From Gammaproteobacteria bacterium (GTDB taxonomy: Bacteria; Pseudomonadota; Gammaproteobacteria; Pseudomonadales; Azotimanducaceae): a DNA stretch of 64,000 bases. Below, piece after piece: positions 43,803-52,831 of this stretch. The number at the start of each line of letters is the position of its first letter. Positions within the stretch are counted from its first letter, which is position 1. The notes beneath the pieces were generated by a model. It searched no databases and was not told the origin of the DNA. It saw only the letters and a list, made by a program, of their open reading frames with translations. The DNA lies in the NCBI GenBank assembly GCA_005799745.1, contig SYFY01000043.1, forward strand, positions 1-64,000, written 5' to 3'. The translations under genes were made by a program, and so were the position numbers.

Positions 43803-46220
43803 GTGCGACCGCTGATTCCACTGAGCTTTATTTTTGCGTCCGGTCTTTTTGCGGTCGGCGCTTCAGCGAGTTCATCGGCGCCGCCGTTGCCGCTACAGCG
43901 TATTGATGCGGCTCCAGATCAGTTCGTGATCGACGGCCAACTCAACGAACCTTTCTGGAAAACCATCACACCGGTTACGGACTTCAAGGTGCTCGAACCG
44001 GATACGCTTCAACCGGCACGTCATGCCACGCGTCTTTTTCTCGGTTATGACCTCAAGGGCCTCTACATCGGTGCAGAACTCGAGCAACCCACCGACGCTT
44101 ACGTATCGCGCTTGTCAGGGCGAGACCAGATTCAGCTCAATCGCGATAACGTCTCCATCACCATCGACACCTCCGGTCAGGGGCTTTACGGCAACTGGTT
44201 CGGCATTGCGCTCGGCGATTCACAGATGGATGGCACCGTGTTGCCCGAGCGCAAATACCAGAACGATTGGGATGGTCCCTGGCGCGGACGCACAAGCAAA
44301 ACCGACTTTGGTTGGACAGCTGAGATGTTCATCCCCTGGAGCGCAGTGTCCATGCCCGCAAGTGGCGACCTTCGCAAGATGGGCGTCTATGTGTCGCGCA
44401 AGGTAGGTTATCTCGATGAACGTTGGGGCTGGCCGGAGCTTCCCCCGACGGGTCAGAAGTTCATGTCGGAACTGCAAACCATCACCATGAACGAAGTTGC
44501 GCCGCGTCAGCAGTACAACGTCTATCCGTTCGTCGCTGCGGCGAAGGATCGTGTTGAAGGGGAGATGAAGTATCGCGCGGGAGTCGATATGTTCTGGCGA
44601 CCCTCCTCCAACTTCCAGATGAATGCGACGCTCAATCCAGACTTTGGCAATGTCGAGTCCGATGAGGTGGTCATCAATCTCACGGCACTGGAGGTGTTTT
44701 TCCCTGAAAAACGGCTGTTTTTTCTGGAAGGTCAGGAGGTTTACGTCACCTCACCTCGAGGTGATACGCGTACTCGTGGCAACGTCGGCAACCAGGGTGT
44801 TCCGTATACCTTGCTCAACACCCGAAGGATTGGTGGAAAACCGCGGCGACCGGACGTGCCGGGTACTGCTTTTATTCCACAACGTGAGCTGGAAGCACCC
44901 ACGGAACTCAAAGGCGCGGTCAACACCACAGGACAAACGGGCCGCCTTCGTTACGGATTTCTCGCCGCCTTTGAAGACGATGTGAAATTCCACACGCGCC
45001 AGGGTGGAACGCCGGTGAACGTACACCAGGATGGTAACGACTATGGTGTGGCGCGGGTGCTCTATGAAAACAACGACTCGGGCTACCGTGCGGTTGGCGC
45101 GATGGTCACCAGCGTGCTCAACAACTACCGCGATGCGATGACGGTAGGTGTCGATGGTCACTGGTTATCACCCACAGGCAAAGTGAAGATCGATGCGCAG
45201 TACATGGGCTCTGATGTTGAAGGCTCAACACAAGGGCACGGTGGTTTCGTTGACGTGGAGTACCAGTTCCGTCGTGGCATGTTCTATCGAGCCGGTCTTG
45301 AAGCCTTTGACAAACACCTCGACGTGAATGACTTAGGCTTCCTGCAGCGGGTCGACATGTATCGTTTCCGCAACTCGTTCACGCTCACGTCGTCCGGGCT
45401 TGGGTTTGCGCGTGAGAATCAGTTTGATTTGCGTGGGTTCTTGCAAAAGAACATCTCCGAATCGCTGCTCACGGGAGGGGGCGCGTTCCTGTCGGATCGT
45501 CTGTCACTCAACAACTTGACCTACCTGACGGCGCGACTGGGTTTTGCGGCACCTCAGTACGATGACCTCAACTCCTTCGGCAACGGTACGTTTCGCATTG
45601 AAGAGCGCGTCGAGGCGTCGTTGTTGTGGGAGTCCGACACGACGCAGCGTTGGTTCTACACCGCGGGTATTGGATACAAAGGTGAAAACCTCGGTGGTGA
45701 AGCGCTGGTTTGGGATGCATCGATTGGTTGGCGTCCGAGTGATCGGTTCGGCATGACTCTGGCCGTGCAGTACCAGGATCGTGATGGTTGGCTCTTGCAT
45801 CAAGGTGGTCGCCTGATGGGCACCTTCAGTGCGGAACAGTGGATGCCGAACCTGTCCGTCGACTACTTCATCAGTGCTCGCCAACAACTGCGTTTGTCCA
45901 TGCAGGTCGTTGGCATCAAGGCACGTGAACAGGATTTCTTTTTCATTCCAGCACGACCGGGCAATCTGATTTCAACAGCCAAGCCAACAGGTCCCGGCTT
46001 CCGTTCGAGCTACGACTTCTCCAAAACGCAGTACAGCTTGCAGCTTCGTTATCGTTGGGAAATGGCACCTCTCTCTGATTTGTTTGTGGTCTATACGCGT
46101 CAGGCAGACCTCGGTGCGTTGTTGGGTGACCAGGAATTCGGACAGATCTTCAACGATGCATGGGATGCACCGCTGGCCAACTTCCTCGTGGTTAAGATCC
46201 GGTATCGACTCGGGTCTTAA
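43803..46220 (+). CDS. DUF5916 outer-envelope protein with CBM9-like domain
   Basis: An exported protein of about 805 residues. From GTG 43803 a signal peptide, RPLIPLSFIFASGLFAVGAS, precedes a CBM9-like beta-sandwich (DGQLNEPFWKTITPVTDFKV, YDLKGLYIGAELEQP). A DUF5916 module follows (NATLNPDFGNVESDEVVINL then TALEVFFPEKRLFFLEGQEV), and a C-terminal half rich in alternating beta strands ends SDLFVVYTRQADLG...NFLVVKIRYRLGS, as in outer membrane barrels. ATG 43680 is in frame but gives an odd 40-residue basic extension that would overlap the divergent gene's ribosome binding site. The ligand is unknown. Confidence 0.8.
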   Translation: MRPLIPLSFIFASGLFAVGASASSSAPPLPLQRIDAAPDQFVIDGQLNEPFWKTITPVTDFKVLEPDTLQPARHATRLFLGYDLKGLYIGAELEQPTDAYVSRLSGRDQIQLNRDNVSITIDTSGQGLYGNWFGIALGDSQMDGTVLPERKYQNDWDGPWRGRTSKTDFGWTAEMFIPWSAVSMPASGDLRKMGVYVSRKVGYLDERWGWPELPPTGQKFMSELQTITMNEVAPRQQYNVYPFVAAAKDRVEGEMKYRAGVDMFWRPSSNFQMNATLNPDFGNVESDEVVINLTALEVFFPEKRLFFLEGQEVYVTSPRGDTRTRGNVGNQGVPYTLLNTRRIGGKPRRPDVPGTAFIPQRELEAPTELKGAVNTTGQTGRLRYGFLAAFEDDVKFHTRQGGTPVNVHQDGNDYGVARVLYENNDSGYRAVGAMVTSVLNNYRDAMTVGVDGHWLSPTGKVKIDAQYMGSDVEGSTQGHGGFVDVEYQFRRGMFYRAGLEAFDKHLDVNDLGFLQRVDMYRFRNSFTLTSSGLGFARENQFDLRGFLQKNISESLLTGGGAFLSDRLSLNNLTYLTARLGFAAPQYDDLNSFGNGTFRIEERVEASLLWESDTTQRWFYTAGIGYKGENLGGEALVWDASIGWRPSDRFGMTLAVQYQDRDGWLLHQGGRLMGTFSAEQWMPNLSVDYFISARQQLRLSMQVVGIKAREQDFFFIPARPGNLISTAKPTGPGFRSSYDFSKTQYSLQLRYRWEMAPLSDLFVVYTRQADLGALLGDQEFGQIFNDAWDAPLANFLVVKIRYRLGS

Positions 46221-46221
46221 G

Positions 46222-46405
46222 GTAAGTCTGATCAATTCGCTCCTGCGAATCGATCAGGTCGGTACCCTGAGGGTGCCTCGCATTTTCCCTGCGTTTACAC
46301 GGGCTTTGCCCGCGAATGCGCGTGCGAGGCACGCGCCACGCGCATGAAAAATGGCGGTGCATCCCTGTACCACACAGGAAGGTCCAAATAGTCAGACCTT
46401 CCTTA
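46222..46405 (+). repeat. Multi-hairpin intergenic repeat, copy A
   Basis: About 180 bp with three stem-loops in order: CTGATCAATTCG...CGAATCGATCAG (46228-46257), ACGGGCTTTGCCCG near 46298, and AGGAAGGTC...GACCTTCCT (46376-46403). The reverse complement of 51716-51894 contains the same three hairpins and most of the connecting sequence. It directly follows the DUF5916 gene's stop. Confidence 0.8.
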
Positions 46406-46616
46406 AGGCAAACTCCTGCAATTCCTTTCGACAGACCCAGTGCGTCGGAACGCGCTCGCCGGCAAGTCTGATCCCCGGTATCGTTCAGGTATTCCGGATG
46501 GGCTCCCCGCCTCTCCGTAATCGGGCGCCAAGACCCGAACATGGTCCGCACCGTCCAGGATGTTGAGAGAATGTCAATAGAACGTTCAGAGAACTCTTAC
46601 CTGCGGGAGAACGGTC
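46406..46616. other. Leader of the Yip1-like gene
   Basis: No gene is seen between the repeat and ATG 46617; CTGCGGGAGAACGG just ahead of that ATG supplies its ribosome binding site. Confidence 0.4.
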
Positions 46617-47681
46617 ATGTTTGATTTGAACGCCACCCAGAAGTGGATCACCGCGGTTCTGAAGGCACCAGAAGCCGCGGCTCAAGAATATGCGGCCATG
46701 GGTGCTCCCTTCATGCAGTCGTTGATGCAGCTGACGCTGCCAGCCTACGCGGCCGCATTCGTCATTGGCGCGATCATCGCCGGAATTCTTGGCAGTGGCT
46801 TTGACATGGGTTACGGCGGCGCGCTCGGATTCACTGTGATGTTTGTTTTCCAGTTGGCCTGGACGTTTCTGTTCGCCTTTGTATTCGATTTTCTGGCTGG
46901 CACGTTCGGTGGGGTCAGAAACTTCGATAACGCGTATGGCATGGTCGCTCTCGCCGTCATTCCGGCGTGTATCGGTACGGCGCTTTCTGGTATCGCCTGG
47001 ATTGGTGGGTTGTTGGCACTGCTCGCAGCGATCTACTCCATAGTCCTGACCTGGCAGTTCGTGCCGCACTTTCTCAAGGTGCCGGAGGAGAACCGCGGTA
47101 AACACTTCGGTGTTTCCGTCCTCGTGCTGCTTGTCATAGGTGCGGTGTTTGGGGTGATCTTCAGCACGATGTTTTTTGCGGCGGCCGTGACGTCTGGTTT
47201 GTCCGATGCCGTTGATGAAAACACCGAGACAGTCATAGAAAACGTTTTGGACGGGGAGGGCTCTCCTGGTCTCCTGGCTGGCGCGGAGCGTGTCGGGAAT
47301 CTTGTCGCTGAAGCAGAGGAGGACACCTATGAACCTCCCAGCGACGGTGAATTGACAGAAGAGCAAGTCGAAACCTACATCCGCAATATGGAAAAGACCA
47401 AGGCACTGCGGGATCGCCTTGACTCGAACCTGAAGAAGATCGAGGGCGGTGAAGGCAGCGAGCCGAGTTTGGATGCTGTTTTCAGTGGCCTGGGCGACAT
47501 CACCCGATTGGCAACCGCTGAAACCGAAGTGGTGAAAACCAGCGGTGGTAACTGGGCAGAACATGTTTGGGTGAAGACCACCATTGAAACAGCGCGCATC
47601 CAGCAAGACCTCAACGACGCCGTTAAACACAACTACGAGTTGTATCTCGAGTATCAGGAAAAAATCGACGCGCTCGACTGA
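46617..47681 (+). CDS. Yip1-domain membrane protein with soluble helical tail
   Basis: A 354-residue protein. The first half (to about residue 200) has five hydrophobic segments (LPAYAAAFVIGAIIAGILGS, FVFQLAWTFLFAFVFDFLAG, VLVLLVIGAVFGVIFSTMFF among them) and the motif NFDNAYGMVALAVIPACIGT, typical of Yip1-like proteins. The second half is acidic and helical (LTEEQVETYIRNMEKTKALR) and probably forms a coiled coil. The function of bacterial Yip1 proteins is unknown. It is followed by a START-like lipid-binding gene, which hints at lipid or membrane handling. Confidence 0.75.
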   Translation: MFDLNATQKWITAVLKAPEAAAQEYAAMGAPFMQSLMQLTLPAYAAAFVIGAIIAGILGSGFDMGYGGALGFTVMFVFQLAWTFLFAFVFDFLAGTFGGVRNFDNAYGMVALAVIPACIGTALSGIAWIGGLLALLAAIYSIVLTWQFVPHFLKVPEENRGKHFGVSVLVLLVIGAVFGVIFSTMFFAAAVTSGLSDAVDENTETVIENVLDGEGSPGLLAGAERVGNLVAEAEEDTYEPPSDGELTEEQVETYIRNMEKTKALRDRLDSNLKKIEGGEGSEPSLDAVFSGLGDITRLATAETEVVKTSGGNWAEHVWVKTTIETARIQQDLNDAVKHNYELYLEYQEKIDALD

Positions 47682-47702
47682 TTACAGATTTTGGGACGAG
47701 CG

Positions 47703-48302
47703 ATGTTGACGACGCGACTTGTGTTCTGCCTTTCGCTGCTCGCGCTACCTGCGTGGGCAGAGAGTGCATGGAAAGCAGCGCGTGACGTCGAGGGTGTCGG
47801 GGTAGAGAGTCGCGAGACCACATCCAAGTACCATGAGCACCGCGGTCGTGTGATGCTCTGTGGAAAGCTTGAGTCCGTGCTGAAGTATGTTTCCGACGTC
47901 GACGCTTTAGCAGCGTGGGTTCCGCATACCGGCGCCGCCAAAAAACTCGAAGAAACTCCGTCGGGCATCGTTTATCACGTGGTCACGCTCGCACCCTGGC
48001 CCTACAAGCCTCGCGACATGATTTATGCGCTCGATGTGCATCTACAGGGCGCGTCGGCGAAAGTCACCATGAAGGGGCTTCCAAGACGCATCGCGCCTCA
48101 GCAAGGCACGGTACGAATGCAAGCCGCCGATGGTGTGTGGACGTTTACGACACAAGGCGAGCAGATTGAAGTTGTGCTGCAACTCTGGATCGATCCGGGT
48201 GGTGGACCGAAGCTCCTCGTTAACCGTCGCGCTGGCACCACCGTTGGCAAGATGTTGGCGAACCTTCGATCCGAATTCGCCTGCAAACAGAAATTGAAGT
48301 AG
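47703..48302 (+). CDS. Exported START-like (SRPBCC) protein
   Basis: A 199-residue periplasmic protein: signal peptide TTRLVFCLSLLALPAWAESA, then a START/helix-grip fold with WKAARDVEGVGVESRETTSK, LESVLKYVSDVDALAAWVPH, PWPYKPRDMIYALDV and TVGKMLANLRSEFAC. Members bind lipids or hydrophobic ligands in a deep pocket. It starts 21 bp after the Yip1-like gene, so the two are likely co-transcribed. Ligand unknown. Confidence 0.82.
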   Translation: MLTTRLVFCLSLLALPAWAESAWKAARDVEGVGVESRETTSKYHEHRGRVMLCGKLESVLKYVSDVDALAAWVPHTGAAKKLEETPSGIVYHVVTLAPWPYKPRDMIYALDVHLQGASAKVTMKGLPRRIAPQQGTVRMQAADGVWTFTTQGEQIEVVLQLWIDPGGGPKLLVNRRAGTTVGKMLANLRSEFACKQKLK

Positions 48303-48340
48303 CGTCCGGAACCATCACTACAAATTTATCGGGGGAAACC

Positions 48341-49204
48341 ATGCGATTGGCAGGCAAAGTCGCCGTCATTACCGGTGGCGCGAGTGGTATGGGCAAAGCG
48401 ACAGTGATGCGTTTTCTTGCGGAAGGCGCGGCTGTTGTGGTCGCGGACTACAACGCCCAAACCGGCGAGCAGACCGTTGTTGAAGCAACGACGGCGGGCT
48501 ACGGTGCAAAGTGTGTTTTCATCCGCACAGACGTCTCCAATGAAGCGGACGTCGAAGCCATGCTCGATCTCGCCATCAGCCGATTTGGTCAGCTCGATAT
48601 CGTCTTCAATAACGCCGGTGTCGGCGGTGCCATTGGTCCGATGACGGAAACTACCGTCGAAGCGTGGGACTACACCATGGATGTGCTCGCGAAGAGTGTT
48701 TTCCTTGGCATGAAACACGCCGCGCGTCGTATGAAAAAACAGGGTGCGGGCGGCTCGATCATCAACACCGCGTCGATCGCTGGCCTTTCCGGTGACGCCG
48801 GCCCCATGGTGTATTCCGCTGCCAAGGCTGCGGTCATCAGTCTCAGCAAGTCTGGGGCAGTGGAGCTCGGTCCTGATCGGATTCGTGTTAACGCGATTTG
48901 CCCGGGTTTTATTGCCACGCCACTTGCTGACGGTGGTAATCCGGAACGCGCGCGTGAACGATTCGCGCGATCACAACCCTGGCCGGAACACGGTAGTGGT
49001 GAGCACATTGCGGGTGCAGCACTATTCCTCGCCACAGACGACTCCCGGTTTGTCACCGGCGAACACATCATCGTGGATGGTGGTTTAACTGCGGCGGGAC
49101 CTGAGCTTTCAAAGAAATACCCAAAGTCATCGGCGAGAGATGCAAAGATCTCTGGCATCACCAAGGGCAGTACCGGTGAGAAGCCGGAAGTCAGACGCTG
49201 GTAA
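48341..49204 (+). CDS. Short-chain dehydrogenase/reductase
   Basis: A 287-residue classical SDR: KVAVITGGASGMGKATVMRF, DIVFNNAGVGGAIGPM (NNAG), IINTASIAGLSGDAGPMVYS with catalytic Ser, then YSAAKAAVISLSK (YxxxK). The C-terminal FVTGEHIIVDGGLTAAGP is the usual end of the fold; a further 30 residues form a basic tail. It is preceded by GGGGGAAACC. Substrate unknown; the following NIPSNAP protein may share its pathway. Confidence 0.92.
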   Translation: MRLAGKVAVITGGASGMGKATVMRFLAEGAAVVVADYNAQTGEQTVVEATTAGYGAKCVFIRTDVSNEADVEAMLDLAISRFGQLDIVFNNAGVGGAIGPMTETTVEAWDYTMDVLAKSVFLGMKHAARRMKKQGAGGSIINTASIAGLSGDAGPMVYSAAKAAVISLSKSGAVELGPDRIRVNAICPGFIATPLADGGNPERARERFARSQPWPEHGSGEHIAGAALFLATDDSRFVTGEHIIVDGGLTAAGPELSKKYPKSSARDAKISGITKGSTGEKPEVRRW

Positions 49205-49208
49205 GACC

Positions 49209-49270
49209 AGCAAGATCGCCCAACAAGATCGCCCAACAAGATCGCCCAACAAGATCGCCCAACAAGATCA
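49209..49270. repeat. 13-bp direct tandem repeat, about five units
   Basis: AACAAGATCGCCC repeats head to tail four to five times immediately after the SDR stop and before the NIPSNAP ribosome binding site, with nearly perfect units. Confidence 0.9.
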
Positions 49271-49289
49271 CTTAGTCAGGAAGAAGAAC

Positions 49290-49628
49290 GTGTACGAAAT
49301 CCGCAACTACTACTACAAGCCCGAACTGTTTGAAGCGTACAAAGCGTGGGCCAAAACGAAGGCGCTGCCTTACCTCAAGCGCGAACTCGACCTGATCGGT
49401 TTCTGGACCAATCTGCCCGACGCACCTCAAATCAACGGCGAAACCATGGATAAACTGGGTTCTGCCAACATCACCTGGATTCTTCAGTGGAAAGACATGG
49501 CAGAGCGCAACGACACCATGGGCAAGGTTTTCCAGACCCCGGAATGGGCAGAGATCTTCAAAGACGTACCGGGTGGTATTACGAGTTACCTGCGCATGGA
49601 AGCGAAGTTCACTGAGCAAATCGCTTAA
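49290..49628 (+). CDS. NIPSNAP-family protein
   Basis: A 112-residue alpha/beta protein: VYEIRNYYYKPELFEAYKAW, ELDLIGFWTNLP, ANITWILQWKDMAERNDTMG and a closing SYLRMEAKF, all fitting the dimeric ferredoxin-like NIPSNAP fold. The function is poorly known; members occur with SDRs in small-molecule catabolism. GTG 49290 is chosen because AGGAAGAAG precedes it; the longer frame from 49140 would translate the tandem repeat and overlap the SDR. Confidence 0.82.
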   Translation: MYEIRNYYYKPELFEAYKAWAKTKALPYLKRELDLIGFWTNLPDAPQINGETMDKLGSANITWILQWKDMAERNDTMGKVFQTPEWAEIFKDVPGGITSYLRMEAKFTEQIA

Positions 49629-49664
49629 GTGATAAATCCCTGAGAGCTGTTGGTGGGCCTTCGC

Positions 49665-51017
49665 CTACCACAGCCTTACATCTGCCCAGCGCCGCTGCTG
49701 CCAGAGCGCCGTGAGAATTGCGGCGTTTACCGCCCGGAAGGCCACCTGATGTACGAGCAACACACCGAGTAGCCCCAGCGTCGAATACTCCGCGACCGCC
49801 CAAGCACCTGGTAGAAGAATCAGATACTGCGTCGCGAGGTTCACATACATCACGCGTTTCACATCACCTGCGCCATATAACAAGCTGGCGAACATGTAGC
49901 CGATGCCGTTGATGCCAATCATGATGCCGAGCAGACGACATGGACCGATAGCGGCTTCGATCGCAGCAGGATCATGCAGGAATATCCGCAGAATCCACTC
50001 CGGCGCCACCCACAGCGGAACACCCAATACGAGCATGCAGGCTGTGCCTACCTTGATCACGTCCCACGCCCAGGCATGTGCCGCGTCCGGATTACGTTCA
50101 CCCATCGCCTGACCGACAAGCGTAGCGCCCGCTGCGCCGAGTGCCCAAGCGGGCAGCCCAACGGTGTTGATGAGATTAATGAGGATCGTGTAGGCCGCCA
50201 CTTCCACGGTGCCGAGTATCGCGACGATACGAAACATCAGCGTTAGCGCGAGGTTTTCGAGGAATTGTTGAATACCGGCCGGAATCAGCAGGCTAAAAAC
50301 AACTGGCGTGTGCCTGGACACGTTACCCCGCCAATAACCAGGTGCGTGGCGTGAAGCCATAACGAGGTGAAACAACGTTCCCGCGATGGCCGCTGCACAC
50401 GTCGCTATGCCCGCACCCGTCACGCCAAACGCGGGAATGCCGAGCCCTCCAAATATCAGCAGCCAGTTGAGCGGCAATTTGATCGCTGCCTGCACAAGCA
50501 CTACACGAAAGTAGAGATGGGGTCGATCTGTCGCGTTCCAGTAACCCATGAACGCGTTGTTGAGCGTGAGAAAGATGCCTGATGCGAATGACCACTGCAG
50601 GTAAGCGGTACCGACTCTGGGAACTTCGGAGTCTTCGCTCATCAGCGTGAGCAGGGGCTCAGCAAACCAGCTAGCGATCAATGCACCGAGGGGTGTGAGC
50701 GCAGCGATGATGAACAGCGTCGTGCGTAAGAATCGCGGCAGATCCTCGGTGGCGCGTTCACCTACCAGTCGCGCGGTTGTCGCTTGTACGGCAATGGTGA
50801 CGCCACCAAACAGGGCAAGATACGAAAACGTGAGAAACACCGAGATGCCCACAGCGGCCACAGCCACCGTGCCGAGGAAGCCCACGAACACCATGTCCAC
50901 GAGTTCAAGCAACACATAGGTGGACATGCCACCCATGATGGGTAGTCCGAGATCAAGAATTCGGCGCGAGCGAGGCCGGTCGGGAAAGAACTGACTCCGC
51001 GAAGTTGAGTCGTTCAA
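49665..51017 (-). CDS. MATE-family multidrug/Na+ antiporter
   Basis: A 450-residue protein with 12 predicted helices in two bundles. ILDLGLPIMGGMSTYVLLEL then VDMVFVGFLGTVAVAAVGIS is the typical N-terminus of DinF-like MATEs. The second bundle holds LALTLMFRIVAILGTVEVAA and GAAGATLVGQAMGERNPDAA. It would extrude cationic drugs or metabolites. The TTG at 51017 starts one base after the GST gene's stop, so both are on one transcript. The longer open frame to 51104 lies inside that gene. Confidence 0.9.
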   Translation of the reverse strand: MNDSTSRSQFFPDRPRSRRILDLGLPIMGGMSTYVLLELVDMVFVGFLGTVAVAAVGISVFLTFSYLALFGGVTIAVQATTARLVGERATEDLPRFLRTTLFIIAALTPLGALIASWFAEPLLTLMSEDSEVPRVGTAYLQWSFASGIFLTLNNAFMGYWNATDRPHLYFRVVLVQAAIKLPLNWLLIFGGLGIPAFGVTGAGIATCAAAIAGTLFHLVMASRHAPGYWRGNVSRHTPVVFSLLIPAGIQQFLENLALTLMFRIVAILGTVEVAAYTILINLINTVGLPAWALGAAGATLVGQAMGERNPDAAHAWAWDVIKVGTACMLVLGVPLWVAPEWILRIFLHDPAAIEAAIGPCRLLGIMIGINGIGYMFASLLYGAGDVKRVMYVNLATQYLILLPGAWAVAEYSTLGLLGVLLVHQVAFRAVNAAILTALWQQRRWADVRLW

Positions 51018-51018
51018 A

Positions 51019-51627
51019 TCAGGTGCTGATTCCCTTCTGGAAGGCCAGACGTGCTTCGATACGCCCGATGTATTGCAGAAGGTTCGGCATCGATTCAGGT
51101 ACACACCCGAGCCTGCGCGACATGTAGGCGGCGTGACCTAGCATTATGTCTGCGGCAGAGAATCGTCCGATCAGATAGTGCTTTCCGGCAAGTGCGGCAT
51201 CTACGGGTTCCCATGCACGAGTCAGGAGTTTCTGAGCTTGCGCAAGGACCGTGGCATCACGACGATCCGGTGGCAACAGCAGGGTCTGCACAACGATGGT
51301 GTTCACCGGCGGCATGACCATGCCTTCGCAGTAGTGAAACCACTGCAGGTACATCGGAAACTCCGGTGCATCGACAGCGGGTTTCAATGCGCCATCGGTG
51401 TGCCGTGCGATGACGTATTCAACGATGGCACCCGATTCATAGATCGACACCAGACCATCCTCAAGCACCGGCACGCGTCCCAATGGATGGCGCGCACGAT
51501 GTTCATCGGACTTGAGGTCTTTCGGGCTGAAGGCCATGCGGTTGATCTCATAGGGAAGACCCAGTTCTTCGAGCAGCCAGACGATACGTCCGGCACGGCT
51601 GTTGGGTGCGTGATGCAGTTTGAGCAT
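51019..51627 (-). CDS. Glutathione S-transferase
   Basis: A 202-residue GST: the thioredoxin-like N-domain has LKLHHAPNSRAGRIVWLLEE, LGRVPVLEDG and YESGAIVEYVIAR (the ESxAI glutathione contact), followed by an all-helical C-domain with HYLIGRFSAADIMLGHAAYM. Detoxification or isomerisation of an electrophile is the usual role. ATG 51627 is chosen by family alignment. It leads the GST-MATE operon, together suggesting a conjugate-and-export pair. Confidence 0.9.
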   Translation of the reverse strand: MLKLHHAPNSRAGRIVWLLEELGLPYEINRMAFSPKDLKSDEHRARHPLGRVPVLEDGLVSIYESGAIVEYVIARHTDGALKPAVDAPEFPMYLQWFHYCEGMVMPPVNTIVVQTLLLPPDRRDATVLAQAQKLLTRAWEPVDAALAGKHYLIGRFSAADIMLGHAAYMSRRLGCVPESMPNLLQYIGRIEARLAFQKGIST

Positions 51628-51715
51628 GGTGGTGTCCTGACCCGGAGTGCTTGTGAAGAAGACGCAGTTTAAACCGTTCCTTGTACTCGCTTCGATCAAA
51701 CCTATACTCGGTCGC

Positions 51716-51894
51716 CTCAAGGAAGGTCTGATTCGTCAGACCTTCCTGTGTGGTGCATGGAAGCACCACCACATTCCATGCGTGTGGCGCGTGCCCTGCA
51801 CGCGCATTCACGGGCAAAGCCCGTGTAAACGCGAGGAATCCGAAGAATTCCGACCTGATCAATTCACAGGAGCGAATTGATCAGAATTACCTAA
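51716..51894 (-). repeat. Multi-hairpin intergenic repeat, copy B
   Basis: The inverted partner of the repeat at 46222-46405. GGAAGGTCTGA...TCAGACCTTCC is at 51721-51746, CACGGGC...GCCCGTG at about 51809-51825, and CTGATCAATTC...GAATTGATCAG at 51855-51884. It lies between the GST gene and the LLM gene, which diverge from it. Confidence 0.8.
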
Positions 51895-51910
51895 ACGGGG
51901 AGGCGTGAAC

Positions 51911-52831
51911 ATGCGTATCGGTATCAATGGCACAGGGCTGGTTGGCAGGGCATCTGTAGCGGCAGTTGTTGCTGATGTCGCTCGAGCCAGAGATCAAGGT
52001 TTTTCCAGCTATTGGCTCGCCGAACACCCCACTGGCGGATTTGATGCACTCACCGTGCTTGCGCTCGCCGGACAACAGGTTCCCGATATCGAGCTCGGCA
52101 CGGCGGTGATTCCAACGTGGCCACGACATCCCATGGTGCTGGCAGGGCAGGTCAATACCGTTGCAGGCACACTGCCAGGGCGGCTATGTCTGGGCATCGG
52201 ACTCTCCCACGAAGTGATGATGGCGGAGCTTGGTATTGCGTTCGACAAACCGATTCGACACTTGCGTGAGTATCTGGAGGTGTTGATGCCGTTGATCACC
52301 GCAGGTGAGGTCGATGCACAGGGCGCGTCGATTTCGTGCAAAGCCAAACTGTTCCGTGCGCCTGAACAACCTTGTCAGGTGGTCGTGGCCGCGCTCGGTC
52401 CACAAGCTTTGAAGGTTGCGGGAACACTTGCTGATGGTGTGTCTTTGGCCTGGGTCGGCAAGAAGACCATCGCCGAACATATCGTGCCGCGATTGACGGA
52501 GGCTGCGGACGCAGTTGGACGACCAAAGCCGAGGGTTATCGCGACGTTGCCCATCTGCGTGACGTCCGATGCGGCGTCGGTGCGTGCGCACATCAACCGT
52601 AACCTCGCGATGTATGGTCAGTTGCCTTCGTATCGCGCGATGTTTGAACGGGAAGGTGCCAGTTCGCCAGCTGATATCGCGCTGGTCGGTTCGCTTGCTG
52701 AAGTTGAAGCAGGTCTCGAAGCGCTTCGCTCAGCTGGTGTTACGGACTTCGCAGCTTCTGCTTACGCGCTAGCTCCCGTGGATCGTGAGGCGACAAATGA
52801 CCTCATCCGCAAGTGGGCGACCTTCTCATAG
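51911..52831 (+). CDS. LLM-class flavin-dependent oxidoreductase
   Basis: A 306-residue luciferase-like enzyme, close to F420-dependent short LLM proteins: MRIGINGTGLVGRASVAAVV, GFSSYWLAEHPTGGFDALTV, DIELGTAVIPTWPRHPMVLA, GRLCLGIGLSHEVMMAELGI and QVVVAALGPQALKVAGTLAD. ATG 51911 has GGGGAGGCG just ahead of it. Whether it uses F420 or FMN cannot be told. Its 3' end overlaps the PadR partner gene by 6 bp, tail to tail. Confidence 0.88.
   Translation: MRIGINGTGLVGRASVAAVVADVARARDQGFSSYWLAEHPTGGFDALTVLALAGQQVPDIELGTAVIPTWPRHPMVLAGQVNTVAGTLPGRLCLGIGLSHEVMMAELGIAFDKPIRHLREYLEVLMPLITAGEVDAQGASISCKAKLFRAPEQPCQVVVAALGPQALKVAGTLADGVSLAWVGKKTIAEHIVPRLTEAADAVGRPKPRVIATLPICVTSDAASVRAHINRNLAMYGQLPSYRAMFEREGASSPADIALVGSLAEVEAGLEALRSAGVTDFAASAYALAPVDREATNDLIRKWATFS

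Noticed and set aside
49209-49270. CRISPR-like array
   Set aside because: Units are 13 bp, contiguous and lack spacers; no cas genes are present.
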